Shown one piece after another: positions 55,401-63,091 of a DNA stretch of 64,000 nt. Numbering within the stretch: the first letter of the stretch is position 1; every line of letters starts with the position of its first letter. The notes under the pieces are model-generated. The model saw only the letters and a list, made by a program, of their open reading frames with translations, was not told the origin of the DNA and made no database searches. The translations under genes were made by a program, and so were the position numbers. The stretch is from Variovorax sp. J2L1-78 (GTDB lineage: Bacteria > Pseudomonadota > Gammaproteobacteria > Burkholderiales > Burkholderiaceae_C), in the NCBI RefSeq assembly GCF_030317205.1, contig NZ_JASZYB010000001.1, forward strand, positions 2,829,419-2,893,418. The letters are read 5' to 3'.

Positions 55401-56522
55401 GTCCGCGGCTTTGGCGCCCTTCGCGGTCTCGTAGGGCAGCGTGAAGCCCCAGGCCTGGGTGCGGCCTTCGCTGGTGAGGGCCTGGAAGTATTCCTTGAAG
55501 CCCTTCAACAGGTCCATCTTCGTGACGATCACGTACACCGGGAAGCGGATGCCCAGTTCCTGCCGCAGTTCGGCCAGGCGATCACGTATCTGCTCGGCCT
55601 GCGCGGAACGCTCGATGTCGAACGGTGTCAGCAGCTCGGCCGCATTCAGCGCGACGATCACGCCATTGATCGGCGCGCGCGTGCGTTGCTTGCGCAGCAG
55701 GCCCAGGAAGCCGCGCCACTCGGCGAGATCCTTCTGCGGGGCGATTTCCTGGGTGGTGTAGCGGCCGGCGGTGTCGATCAGCACCGCCTCGTTGGAGAAC
55801 CACCAGTCGCAATGCAGCGTGCCGCCCTGCGACTGCAGCACCATGCGCTTCGAGGCGTTGCCCATCTGGCGCATCGCCGGGAACTGCAGGCCCGAATTGA
55901 GCAAGGCCGTCGTCTTGCCCGCACCCGCGCTGCCGACGATCATGTACCAGGGCAATTCATAGAGGTAGCGCTTGCCCTCGAAGATCCGCCGCCAGACACC
56001 CCCGCGGCCGCGCAGGCTCCTGAGTTGCGACATGGCGCGCTGCACCGTGGCCGCCACGGTCTTGAGCTCGGCCTGGGCCTCGTCGGCCTTCTCGTTGCGC
56101 TTGCCGAAGCTCAGAATCTTCGTCACCAGCTTTTCATCGGCCTGCAGCGCCTGCCACAGCAGGTAGAGCCCGTAGATCGCATAGATCACCAGGATCGCCG
56201 CGATCACCGCCACGCGCACGCTCACCGGCGCCAGCGGCCTGGCGTCGCCCAGCGACAGCAGGGGCCCGGCATGCCAGATCAACAGGCAGACGGCCGGTAC
56301 GCCCACCACGCTGAAGGACCACGATGCCAGCAAGACGATGGCGAAGGCCAGCAGCAGCACGACGAGGGCGATACGCACGCCGACGGAGGCCAGCGGCCGC
56401 AGGCCATTGACCGCGAGCAGCGGACCGATGAACCACACGGCCAGCGCCAGCAGCAGCACGGCCAGGAAGGCGAGCATCTGCCGCGAAAAGAAGAAGCTCA
56501 GAAAACTCTTGAGGTATTGCAT
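52461..56522 (-). CDS. tssM: Type VI secretion membrane-complex protein TssM (IcmF)
   Basis: A 1353-residue inner-membrane protein. Two N-terminal transmembrane helices (about 14-33 and 44-66) precede a cytoplasmic NTPase-like domain with an intact Walker A (GSAGAGKTT, about 195-203). A third helix lies near 540-565 (VVIFLWLAGALALSFGNN), then the large periplasmic IcmF-related and C-terminal TssJ-binding domains. The ATG at 56522 has AGGGAG upstream. With TssL and TssJ it forms the trans-envelope complex. Confidence 0.96.
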   Translation of the reverse strand: MQYLKSFLSFFFSRQMLAFLAVLLLALAVWFIGPLLAVNGLRPLASVGVRIALVVLLLAFAIVLLASWSFSVVGVPAVCLLIWHAGPLLSLGDARPLAPVSVRVAVIAAILVIYAIYGLYLLWQALQADEKLVTKILSFGKRNEKADEAQAELKTVAATVQRAMSQLRSLRGRGGVWRRIFEGKRYLYELPWYMIVGSAGAGKTTALLNSGLQFPAMRQMGNASKRMVLQSQGGTLHCDWWFSNEAVLIDTAGRYTTQEIAPQKDLAEWRGFLGLLRKQRTRAPINGVIVALNAAELLTPFDIERSAQAEQIRDRLAELRQELGIRFPVYVIVTKMDLLKGFKEYFQALTSEGRTQAWGFTLPYETAKGAKAADIAGNRQALREQVGEELTLLKDRLAAGLRSRLSEEFDVDRRRRLFALPQELAGLSVPLAQMIDEIFLDSRFDSTQLHHTLRGVYFTSGAQADAEMAANPDTLLERLRGSLSSLRNERSGGQEAGERGRADTKIPTAHQGFFLQDVLTKVIVPEAHLVRPNLGWEVRFRVLRLLGHALAVVIFLWLAGALALSFGNNRRYLDTVGARAQVLTEQVRGLFANFKPTGVPDVLNAARELPGYAGLDVDNPPASYLYGLYTVPPVLDAAAETYAQLQDHMLLPPILQRMEAVLATSVKDGDAKTAYETLRVYKLLHDKARYMQDGGARDVRNWVLKDWERADSAAVFGGRASMVGHVERLFSGARPVQAASLPNEALVREVQSFLNGNTSTQRVYERAKTAMATDAPQEFTLVRAVGPQVGTVFSRQGGLPLEKGVPGLFTYDGYHDLFNKRLPEFVAHALEDDAWVMGRGAVTPAFALDPKKTLDDVARLQDNPLLDDIRRQYLGEYAQHWERFLESIRTVGGGDTTGTSLGFDLSVLRQFAAPDSPLARLARAAARETTLSRPLASRAPEDKSFFDKATDELNKQTRDIGKTLGIRREERLEKQLVDDRFAALREVVTGQPDMALTSGAGALTAKPGLEAISGLVNEFYTLLVVADTALTAGSLPPGGAEVGARLKMEAGKLPAPFREVLTALATSGGDKVVQGSQDILRKQAQLQLDRIMGLMAMQVSEPCKRGVEGRYPLAAVTQDASVEDFTQVFAVGGAADEFFTKYLLPFVDTSVRPWRYKNPDTASAMVGAENIAAGTPPAPVATGPTLLGELLKLLAQSGPNLEAFYRAQQIRDLFFRDAGGRKLAWKMDMKVLDLDPTITDLVMDIDGQGQRYIHGPVQSFTVNWPGPRGGSMAELVANPRISGATSTVSTSGPWALFRLLDKGRIVVGATPGRASVEFSFDGRKALLDLSAGSQPNPLNSDLLKGFRCPGRAA

Positions 56523-56542
56523 GAAGACTCCCTGGGCCGCGC

Positions 56543-57847
56543 TCAGCGCGTGCCTTGCGTGACGACGATGTCCACGCGGCGGTTGCGGGCCCGCCCGGCC
56601 GCGGTCGCGTTGTCGGCGATCGGCACCGTGTCGCCACGGCCTTCGATCTTCAGCCGCGAGGGCGACACGCCCTTGTCCTGCAGCACCTGCGCCACGACGG
56701 CCGCGCGCTTCTCGCTGAGGACGTGGTTGTCGGGAAATTCGCGCGTCCGGATCGGCTGGTTGTCGGAGTGGCCGACCACCTGCACCGTGCCCGTGACCTG
56801 GTTGATCTCGTCGGCCACCTTGGTCAGCACCGGCACGCTCCGGGCACTCAACCGCGCCTGCCCCGGCACGAACATGTCGTCGCCCTTGAAGGTGACGGCG
56901 CTATGGCGGTCGTCCTCGTCGACGCTCACCGTCCCGCGGGCGATCTCGGCGCTGAGCAGTTCCTTCAGGCGCAGCGGCTTGACGGGCGGCGCCGGCGGCG
57001 GCCGCATCTGGCCGATGGCCGCGATGCGCTGCTGCACGTCCTCGCTGGTGTGCAGCAGCTGGTATTTGTACCAGGCGAACAGCCCGAGCAAGGCCAGCGC
57101 CAGCAGCGCGACCGTGACCCACACGGGGATGCTGCGCAGCAGCCGGAACTTGCCCGCCCCTGCGCCCTTCCAGTGCGGCGACAGTTCGTTCGGCACATCG
57201 CCGCGCGCGGACACGAGCAGCGTCAACAGACGATGGCGAATGGTTTCGAGTTGGCGCCGGCCATGGGTCTCGGTGCTGAAGCGCCCCTCGAAGCCGAGCC
57301 CGAGGATCTGGTACATCAGTTCGAGCAGGTCGGTGTGCTCCTGCGGGCTCGCGGCCAGGCGCCCCACCAGCAAAAAGAACTTGTCGCCGCCCTTGGTGTC
57401 GCCATGGAACTGCGCCGCCAACTGCCGCACCGCCCACACGCCCGCGTCGCCGTTTCGGCCACCCCCCCACGCCGTGCTGTTGGCCGCCTCGTCGAGGGCG
57501 GTGCACAGCGCGTAGCTCGCGGCCACCACGTGCTCGTGCTTGATCTTGGCGTCGTTGCACAGCGCCTGGAAGGTGGTGACCTCGCGTTCGAGCAGGCGGT
57601 GCAACACCGCGACGCTGTCGACATCGAGCTGTGCAGGCATGTCGGCCAGCGCGCGCAGCAAGGTCTGCGCCGCCTCCAGCAGCGGGTTCTGCGCCGCCTT
57701 CACGGCGGCAAGGCGCGCGGCGATCGAGGGTTCCGCGACCAGGCGGATGCCTGGTGGCAGATCGAGAACGTGGACCGCATCGAGATGGTCCTGAGGTGGC
57801 ACGTCGTCTCCCTCCGCGCCGGACTGTAGGTATTGGGATTCGCGCAT
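56543..57847 (-). CDS. tssL: Type VI secretion protein TssL fused to OmpA-like domain
   Basis: A 434-residue protein with an N-terminal DotU domain (LLEAAQTLLRALADMPAQLD, YALCTALDEAANSTAWGGG), one transmembrane helix (about 241-262, VTVALLALALLGLFAWYKY) and a C-terminal OmpA-family peptidoglycan-binding domain (VVGHSDNQPIRTREFPDN, LKIEGRGDTVPIADN, NRRVDIVV). This is the extended form of TssL that anchors to the cell wall directly. It precedes tssM by 20 bp. Confidence 0.95.
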   Translation of the reverse strand: MRESQYLQSGAEGDDVPPQDHLDAVHVLDLPPGIRLVAEPSIAARLAAVKAAQNPLLEAAQTLLRALADMPAQLDVDSVAVLHRLLEREVTTFQALCNDAKIKHEHVVAASYALCTALDEAANSTAWGGGRNGDAGVWAVRQLAAQFHGDTKGGDKFFLLVGRLAASPQEHTDLLELMYQILGLGFEGRFSTETHGRRQLETIRHRLLTLLVSARGDVPNELSPHWKGAGAGKFRLLRSIPVWVTVALLALALLGLFAWYKYQLLHTSEDVQQRIAAIGQMRPPPAPPVKPLRLKELLSAEIARGTVSVDEDDRHSAVTFKGDDMFVPGQARLSARSVPVLTKVADEINQVTGTVQVVGHSDNQPIRTREFPDNHVLSEKRAAVVAQVLQDKGVSPSRLKIEGRGDTVPIADNATAAGRARNRRVDIVVTQGTR

Positions 57848-57929
57848 GGAAATTAGAGGTAAAGGAAGAGGTCGGTCATGAGAATGCGCAGCGGGCGTGC
57901 GGGACGGAGAAAACTGTCAGCCACATGGC

Positions 57930-59162
57930 TCAACCGACCTCGACGTTGGAGCCGTCAAGCTTGACCTGGCCCTTGGCGAGGGGCTGGACCTTGCTTTCCT
58001 GAGCGTGGGTGCCAGTGAAATCAACGGTACGGGCAAAGTTGTTGCCGCCGATGAGCAGATTGCCGACGCGGCCGTTGGAGAGATCCAGGCTATCGACGGT
58101 ATTGTTCTGAAGCACCACGCTGCGCGTGTTCAGGTAGCTCGCATCGAGCCTTGGGATCGTCGAATTCCTGATGACGATGGATTCGCTGACGTTGGATATC
58201 CTCTCTACGCTTTTCAGCGAGAAGCCCCCGGCGATGGTCACAGGCTCGGTCGACAGACCGCCGCCAAAGGTCACACCATCGATCTCGATGGTCTTGATGC
58301 CGCCTGCGTACGCTTCGAACACCTTATGACCGTCGCCGGATATCTGGCAGTTGCGCATGCTCAGGCTTTTCGCTTCGCCCACGTAGGCATTGATGTAGCC
58401 ACCTCGTACTCGCTCCATCACTATGTCGCCCTTGACCCTTGCACGGGTGAGGTCGAGTTCATCCAAAACGATGTCGCGCAGGGTCAGGGACTGGAAAGAA
58501 CTTGAGACCATGTCGAAGCGGCCACGGAGCCTGCTGCCCTGAATCAGCGCGTGTGGAACGATGCCTTTCGACTCTTTCGAATCGATCTTGCACTCCATCG
58601 AGTCAAAGGTGCAGTCTTGAATCACAAGACTTGAGTGCCCTAGAACACCCATCCAACGCCCATTGCACTTGAGGAACGTCGCTTCACCATAGGTGCCGAC
58701 GCTGCCCCAGCGGTTTGAATCGGAACTGGTTCCCGTTAGGTTGCATTTCTCATAGGTAACGCCCCGGCTTCCCTCCTCACCCCAGAGATGAGATGCGCCC
58801 GCAACGGTGCAACCAACAAAGCGGACAGCGTTCTGCACACCCCACGCAAAGATGCCGGAGAACCGGCAACGCTCGAACACGCAGTTCGACATTTCTGCAA
58901 GCTTGATTTCATAGGCACCGACGAAGTCGCAGTCAACGAACCTAATGTTTCGCCAGATCAGCCCACGAAAGATGGTGCCTCCGATCTCTGCACCCTCGCA
59001 CGTCAACAACGCATCGCCCATTCCCTTTTCTCGCAGTTGCGGGTCCAGGAGGTAGTCAAAGAGCTTTCCAAACGTCTTGATGTTCTTTTTTGTATTCATG
59101 TTGCATCCATGCAGTGACATTAAGAAACCGGCTCCACTGATGAAGACTGTGCGGCGCTGCAT
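57930..59162 (-). CDS. Predicted lipoprotein with beta-helix/pentapeptide-like repeats; candidate immunity protein
   Basis: A 410-residue protein with a short signal peptide and lipobox-like MSLHGC (Cys about 20). Beyond residue about 55 it consists of repeated short strands with alternating hydrophobic and Asn/Asp/Cys residues (IRFVDCDFVGAYEIKL, CVFERCRFSG, LTLRDIVLDELDLTRARVKG), the look of a right-handed beta-helix. It starts 8 bp after the phosphoesterase gene on the same strand. GC content is visibly lower than that of the neighbours (47% in 58561-58620 by count), suggesting separate acquisition. As the small partner following a VgrG-adaptor-effector set it may be the immunity protein, but no homologue is recognised. 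Confidence 0.7.
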   Translation of the reverse strand: MQRRTVFISGAGFLMSLHGCNMNTKKNIKTFGKLFDYLLDPQLREKGMGDALLTCEGAEIGGTIFRGLIWRNIRFVDCDFVGAYEIKLAEMSNCVFERCRFSGIFAWGVQNAVRFVGCTVAGASHLWGEEGSRGVTYEKCNLTGTSSDSNRWGSVGTYGEATFLKCNGRWMGVLGHSSLVIQDCTFDSMECKIDSKESKGIVPHALIQGSRLRGRFDMVSSSFQSLTLRDIVLDELDLTRARVKGDIVMERVRGGYINAYVGEAKSLSMRNCQISGDGHKVFEAYAGGIKTIEIDGVTFGGGLSTEPVTIAGGFSLKSVERISNVSESIVIRNSTIPRLDASYLNTRSVVLQNNTVDSLDLSNGRVGNLLIGGNNFARTVDFTGTHAQESKVQPLAKGQVKLDGSNVEVG

Positions 59163-59170
59163 ATCGAGAT

Positions 59171-62095
59171 TCACCTTCCCTTGACGATCGCACCGGCGTC
59201 GGGATAGGTGTTTCCCGTCGCCGTGACAGCGGCGCCCCATGTGGCATACAGCCACTTCCAGTCGGGCACCTCTCCATGCTCTCCCCCTCTGCGATGCATG
59301 AAGTCCACCGTGTTCGCCGCGGTACCGATGTCCAACGGAAAGAGCCAGTGGTCGTCGACGTTCATGTCCTCGCTCCAGTCGGGCTGACCCTTCGCTATCG
59401 GGGGCTTCTTGAGGACGACCTCGCAGAAAGCTTGGGCAGCACGTTCCGTGACGTTGCGGCCCTCGCCCCTTCGCTGACGTTCGGCGCCGATGCTGTTGAC
59501 CTGATCTGCGGGTGACCGACTGCGCACCATGCAACGGGCCAGCACCTCGAGTTGTTCAGCACTGAAAGTCAGCGCTGATTCGCCTTTGGCGCCGATGAGC
59601 AGCGCCGGCGTCAGGCAGTGCCATGTGGTGACCAACTGCTTCTCGCCGTCCTTCGCCCCCTCAAACACCCAAACCTTCACCGCCCCGACGCAATCGAGCT
59701 TCCGAAGCACCTCGCTCATCACCATCGTCACGTTCGCCGAACGGGTCTTGCTCACCAACCCTGCGCGAGGATGCCAGCGGAAGGACAGCGGCGGGTCGTT
59801 CGGCCACAGCACGTGCAGGTAGTCGAGCGCCACGCACAGGCGCGGTCGGCCCGTGCCTTGCGCACTGGCGATCTGGCGGATGCTTTTCTTGTCGGTGTCA
59901 ACCACGCTCCCTGCCGGCGGGCGCAGGGTCCAGCCCTTGAGTTCGTCGTCGAGGTTCTGGTAGCCGATGGGGCCGCCGCAGCTGCTCACGACGAAGTGCG
60001 TGGTCTTGCCATCGTGGGTCTGCGCCTTGTGCAGCCCGGGGTCCTTGGCGCTGCGCACATTGACGCGCGCACTGCCGGCTGCCCGCGCGGCCTGGTAGAC
60101 ACCGGCGCGGTGGCTGTGGCCCGACAGGTGCCAGTCGACGCGGGGCTTGTCCGTCGCGAGCACCATGTCGTCGAAGTACCACTTCAGGTTGCGCTCGCAG
60201 GTGCCCATGTTGTAGGGGCCCAGGCCCATGTCGGAGCCGATGTTGCCGACGGGGTCGTCGGCGGGCGTCATGCCTGCGTGGGGGTCGCTCAGGGTCTTGT
60301 CCTGGTCATAGCTGAAGAGGGTGAAGTGGCTGGCCACCACCAGCGGGGCGCCGTTCTTCTGCTTGAGTTTCTGTGCATGCTGCAGCAGTGCTTTCTGCGC
60401 CTGGCTGAAGCTGCCGGCGGCGCGCGGCAGGATCATGGTGCCCTGGCGGTCCACGCCGACGGGGCGCCGAAGTTCGTCCATGTTCTGGAAGTTCTCTTCG
60501 CCGCCCCATGCCAGGCCAGCCACCAGTTGCTTAGCGTCTTTGGCGCCGGCCTTGCCGCCCAGGCCCAGCACGAAATCGCCCAGCGGGTTGAACAGGGCCC
60601 CGAACCAGTCGAAGTTGACCGGGTTGAAGTTCAGGCCGGTGTAGAGCTGACCATAGGTCGGCCCATAGGCCAATGTGGCCTCGTAGAGCGTGAGGTTGTG
60701 GTCGGCTGCGATGCCGGCGTTGGCCTTGAGGCTGGCATAAGCACTGGCTTCCTCGAACTTCTGGCGATGCGCATTCAGTGCACTGTCGCTGCGCCCGGCG
60801 ACTTCCATGGCACCCAGGGCCATGCCCCACTTGCCCATGCGCGGGCTGATGCCGTAGGGCATTTCGTAGGCTTCGTGGTTGCCCGTGGTGATGAACACCG
60901 GCAGCTTGAGATGGGTGTAGGCATGGCGCACCAGGCTGAAGACGAGCATGTCGTCCTGCCAGCGCGGGTAGAGCGTCGAATCGTGGATGTTGCTCAGGAT
61001 GTTGAAAGCTTTCCACTGCGCCCCGATGGTCTCGCCTGTCCTGCGCGGGTCGATGTTGCGGTTGAAGTCGATCAGGTCGCCGGTGAGCAGCAGGGCGGTG
61101 TCGGGTTTCTTCGAGGCGCCGATGGTCTCGAAAAGGGTCTTCAGGTGCGAGAAGGCATTGCACAGCGTGTCGCCGGCGTACTTCTGCGCGAGCTTGCCCG
61201 CGTCGGGGCCATCGGCGTCTTCGATCAGGGCGGCCGGGGATCGCGCCAGCGCGTCGTGGCGTACGCTGACGTGCACGTCGCTCAAATGCCCCAGCTGCAG
61301 CGTCTGCGCGGTGGCCCGAATGACCGGGTGCCACGCCTGCAGGGCGGGGCTCGCGGCACTCGGCGCATCCATGCGGGCCCCTCTCACAGCGTTCACGTCG
61401 AACTCGTGGAGCGTGCCGAGCGGCTTGCCGCGCCCTCCGGGCAGGTCGGTCAAGAAGCGGTTGATCAGCAAGTCCTGGTAGTGCGCGGCTTTCGGCTTGA
61501 TATTTCCAGGCCAGGCTTTCTTCTCTGCCTCTGTCAGCTCGACCATCCAGGCAAAGCTGTGGAATGCCCCGCTGCCGATCTTGCTGAAGGGCGCGACGCT
61601 CAGGTCGATGTCGATCTCGAAGAGCTTTCCGCCCTGGAATTCCCTGTAGAACTGCACTGCGGCGGCGGAGATGCTGAAGGCCATGCCGTTGCTGCAGATG
61701 GTGGCCCGATGGGCATCGAAGAAGTCGATCCAGCGCGTGGTGACGGCAGTGCGGGCAGTCTCATAAGACCGCCCGTCGCCGAACAGATTGCCCTGCGAGG
61801 TGTCAACATCGGTTTCTTTCCGGTCGATGCCGTACAGACGCAAGTGCCGGTCGATGTACGGATGCGCCGCTTGCGCGATACCTGTTTCGGTGTTCACCGC
61901 GAAGCGCGTGGCATCCGCGGCGCTCACGCCGATCACGATACTGGCCCGCGTTTGCCCTGGAGCGAGCACCAGCGGACAGCCGAGATTGGGATAGAGGATC
62001 ACCGCCGGCAGACGGGGCGTCACATCCTTGTTGCAAGTCACGCACTTGTCGTCCTTGCCAAGCTCCGAATTGACGAGGCTGCTGTCGAAACTCAT
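59171..62095 (-). CDS. Large calcineurin-type metallophosphoesterase, candidate T6SS effector
   Basis: A 974-residue protein. An N-terminal region (1-260) begins with a CxxC (CVTCNKD, residues 18-24) and has a beta-rich character. A complete calcineurin-like phosphoesterase core follows: LGHLSDVHV near 271, TGDLIDFN near 339, TTGNHEAYE near 405, SHFT near 587 and LSGHSHRAG near 658, i.e. all metal-binding motifs, with a long insertion between the third and fourth. The C-terminal 300 residues are unassigned. There is no signal peptide, as expected of T6SS cargo. It is coupled (ATGA) to a DUF4123 adaptor next to VgrG. The substrate (nucleotide, phospholipid or cell-wall precursor) cannot be read from the sequence. 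Confidence 0.85.
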   Translation of the reverse strand: MSFDSSLVNSELGKDDKCVTCNKDVTPRLPAVILYPNLGCPLVLAPGQTRASIVIGVSAADATRFAVNTETGIAQAAHPYIDRHLRLYGIDRKETDVDTSQGNLFGDGRSYETARTAVTTRWIDFFDAHRATICSNGMAFSISAAAVQFYREFQGGKLFEIDIDLSVAPFSKIGSGAFHSFAWMVELTEAEKKAWPGNIKPKAAHYQDLLINRFLTDLPGGRGKPLGTLHEFDVNAVRGARMDAPSAASPALQAWHPVIRATAQTLQLGHLSDVHVSVRHDALARSPAALIEDADGPDAGKLAQKYAGDTLCNAFSHLKTLFETIGASKKPDTALLLTGDLIDFNRNIDPRRTGETIGAQWKAFNILSNIHDSTLYPRWQDDMLVFSLVRHAYTHLKLPVFITTGNHEAYEMPYGISPRMGKWGMALGAMEVAGRSDSALNAHRQKFEEASAYASLKANAGIAADHNLTLYEATLAYGPTYGQLYTGLNFNPVNFDWFGALFNPLGDFVLGLGGKAGAKDAKQLVAGLAWGGEENFQNMDELRRPVGVDRQGTMILPRAAGSFSQAQKALLQHAQKLKQKNGAPLVVASHFTLFSYDQDKTLSDPHAGMTPADDPVGNIGSDMGLGPYNMGTCERNLKWYFDDMVLATDKPRVDWHLSGHSHRAGVYQAARAAGSARVNVRSAKDPGLHKAQTHDGKTTHFVVSSCGGPIGYQNLDDELKGWTLRPPAGSVVDTDKKSIRQIASAQGTGRPRLCVALDYLHVLWPNDPPLSFRWHPRAGLVSKTRSANVTMVMSEVLRKLDCVGAVKVWVFEGAKDGEKQLVTTWHCLTPALLIGAKGESALTFSAEQLEVLARCMVRSRSPADQVNSIGAERQRRGEGRNVTERAAQAFCEVVLKKPPIAKGQPDWSEDMNVDDHWLFPLDIGTAANTVDFMHRRGGEHGEVPDWKWLYATWGAAVTATGNTYPDAGAIVKGR

Positions 62096-63087
62096 GCGGC
62101 TGCTCCTGTGCGGGCTGTCATTTCGGCCACGACGCGATCGACGACCCGCTGCAACGCGGCAGCAGCGTGTTCTGCATGCTCCTTAGCGAGCGCATCGGGC
62201 GGGAGGCCCGCAATGGCGTTGGCAAAGCTTCCGGCTTCCTTGGCGTGGCTGATCGGGGTGCGCAGGACGGGGCGCGCCAGAATCTCCGGGTTCACGCGCA
62301 GGGCCAACGCAACGGCGAGGCGCGCGTCCTGCCATCCGCCGAGACCCAGGGCATTCGCCTGCGCCACGGCCTGATGCGCGATGACGCCACGCAACCACGG
62401 CGGGATGCCGTCGAGCTCGCCAGCGTCGACATCCTGCTCGGCAACCAACGCCAGCAGGCGCTCGGCACGGTTCAGGGTGTCGATCTGTTCCAGCATGGCT
62501 TCCGTGATGTGCAGGGGCGTGGTACGGATCGCAGCGACCGGGTCGCGCCGGCCCGGGCGAACATGCGGGGCAAACCGCTCGTCCCAACCGCCCCACCAGT
62601 CGAATGCGCCAACAAAAGCCTGGCGCTCGGCCTCGGGCCAGAGATCGACCATGGCCATGCCGATGCACGCGTCGAAGTAGCGCACGAGTAGCTCGGTCGA
62701 ACCGCCCTGTGTGTCCTGCATGACGGCGTTGAGCCAGCTTTGGAGGTGGACCGTGAGCCGAAGCAGTGGCAACGGGCTGCCGATGAGCAGCAGTGCGCGA
62801 TGAAGCGCCGCGAAGGCCGCCAGCTCTTCCAACAGCGCGCGCGAACATGTTTCGGGGAGCGCGATCAACCACGGTCCTTCCGCTGCATAGCGGGACTCTG
62901 CCGTGCCCGCGAAGAGGCTGTTCGATGGCAGACGGTGTCGCATCGTCCATGACGCCAGCGCGTCTGGCGCGCTGCAACTACCGGCTTCGACCACCGCATA
63001 CAACGTGGTGCCCTTCCGCATCCCGCGATGCAGCGCCTGAATGTCGGTTGCCAGAATGCGCAACATGGTTTGGGTGGTGGTGTCCAT
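62092..63087 (-). CDS. DUF4123 domain T6SS adaptor/chaperone (Tap/TEC-like)
   Basis: A 331-residue protein. The N-terminal about 130 residues match DUF4123 (TLYAVVEAGSCSAPDAL, SLFAGTAESRYAAEGPWLIAL), and a helical C-terminal half follows (ITEAMLEQIDTLNRAERLLA). DUF4123 proteins hold a cargo effector and load it on a cognate VgrG without being secreted. GGGAG precedes the ATG at 63087. It starts 4 bp after the VgrG stop and overlaps the effector gene by 4 nt, a classic vgrG-tap-effector order. Confidence 0.9.
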   Translation of the reverse strand: MDTTTQTMLRILATDIQALHRGMRKGTTLYAVVEAGSCSAPDALASWTMRHRLPSNSLFAGTAESRYAAEGPWLIALPETCSRALLEELAAFAALHRALLLIGSPLPLLRLTVHLQSWLNAVMQDTQGGSTELLVRYFDACIGMAMVDLWPEAERQAFVGAFDWWGGWDERFAPHVRPGRRDPVAAIRTTPLHITEAMLEQIDTLNRAERLLALVAEQDVDAGELDGIPPWLRGVIAHQAVAQANALGLGGWQDARLAVALALRVNPEILARPVLRTPISHAKEAGSFANAIAGLPPDALAKEHAEHAAAALQRVVDRVVAEMTARTGAAA

Positions 63088-63091
63088 GGGG

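Noticed and set aside
50568..57515. A 2315-codon open frame on the + strand across the tss region
   Set aside because: It is antisense to tagJ, the FHA gene, tagF, tssM and tssL, all with clear families. It is His/Arg/Gly-rich with no domain and is explained by GC-rich third positions leaving the opposite strand free of stops.
59618..62374. A 918-codon open frame on the + strand opposite the effector gene
   Set aside because: Shadow of the phosphoesterase gene, whose catalytic motifs lie on the - strand.
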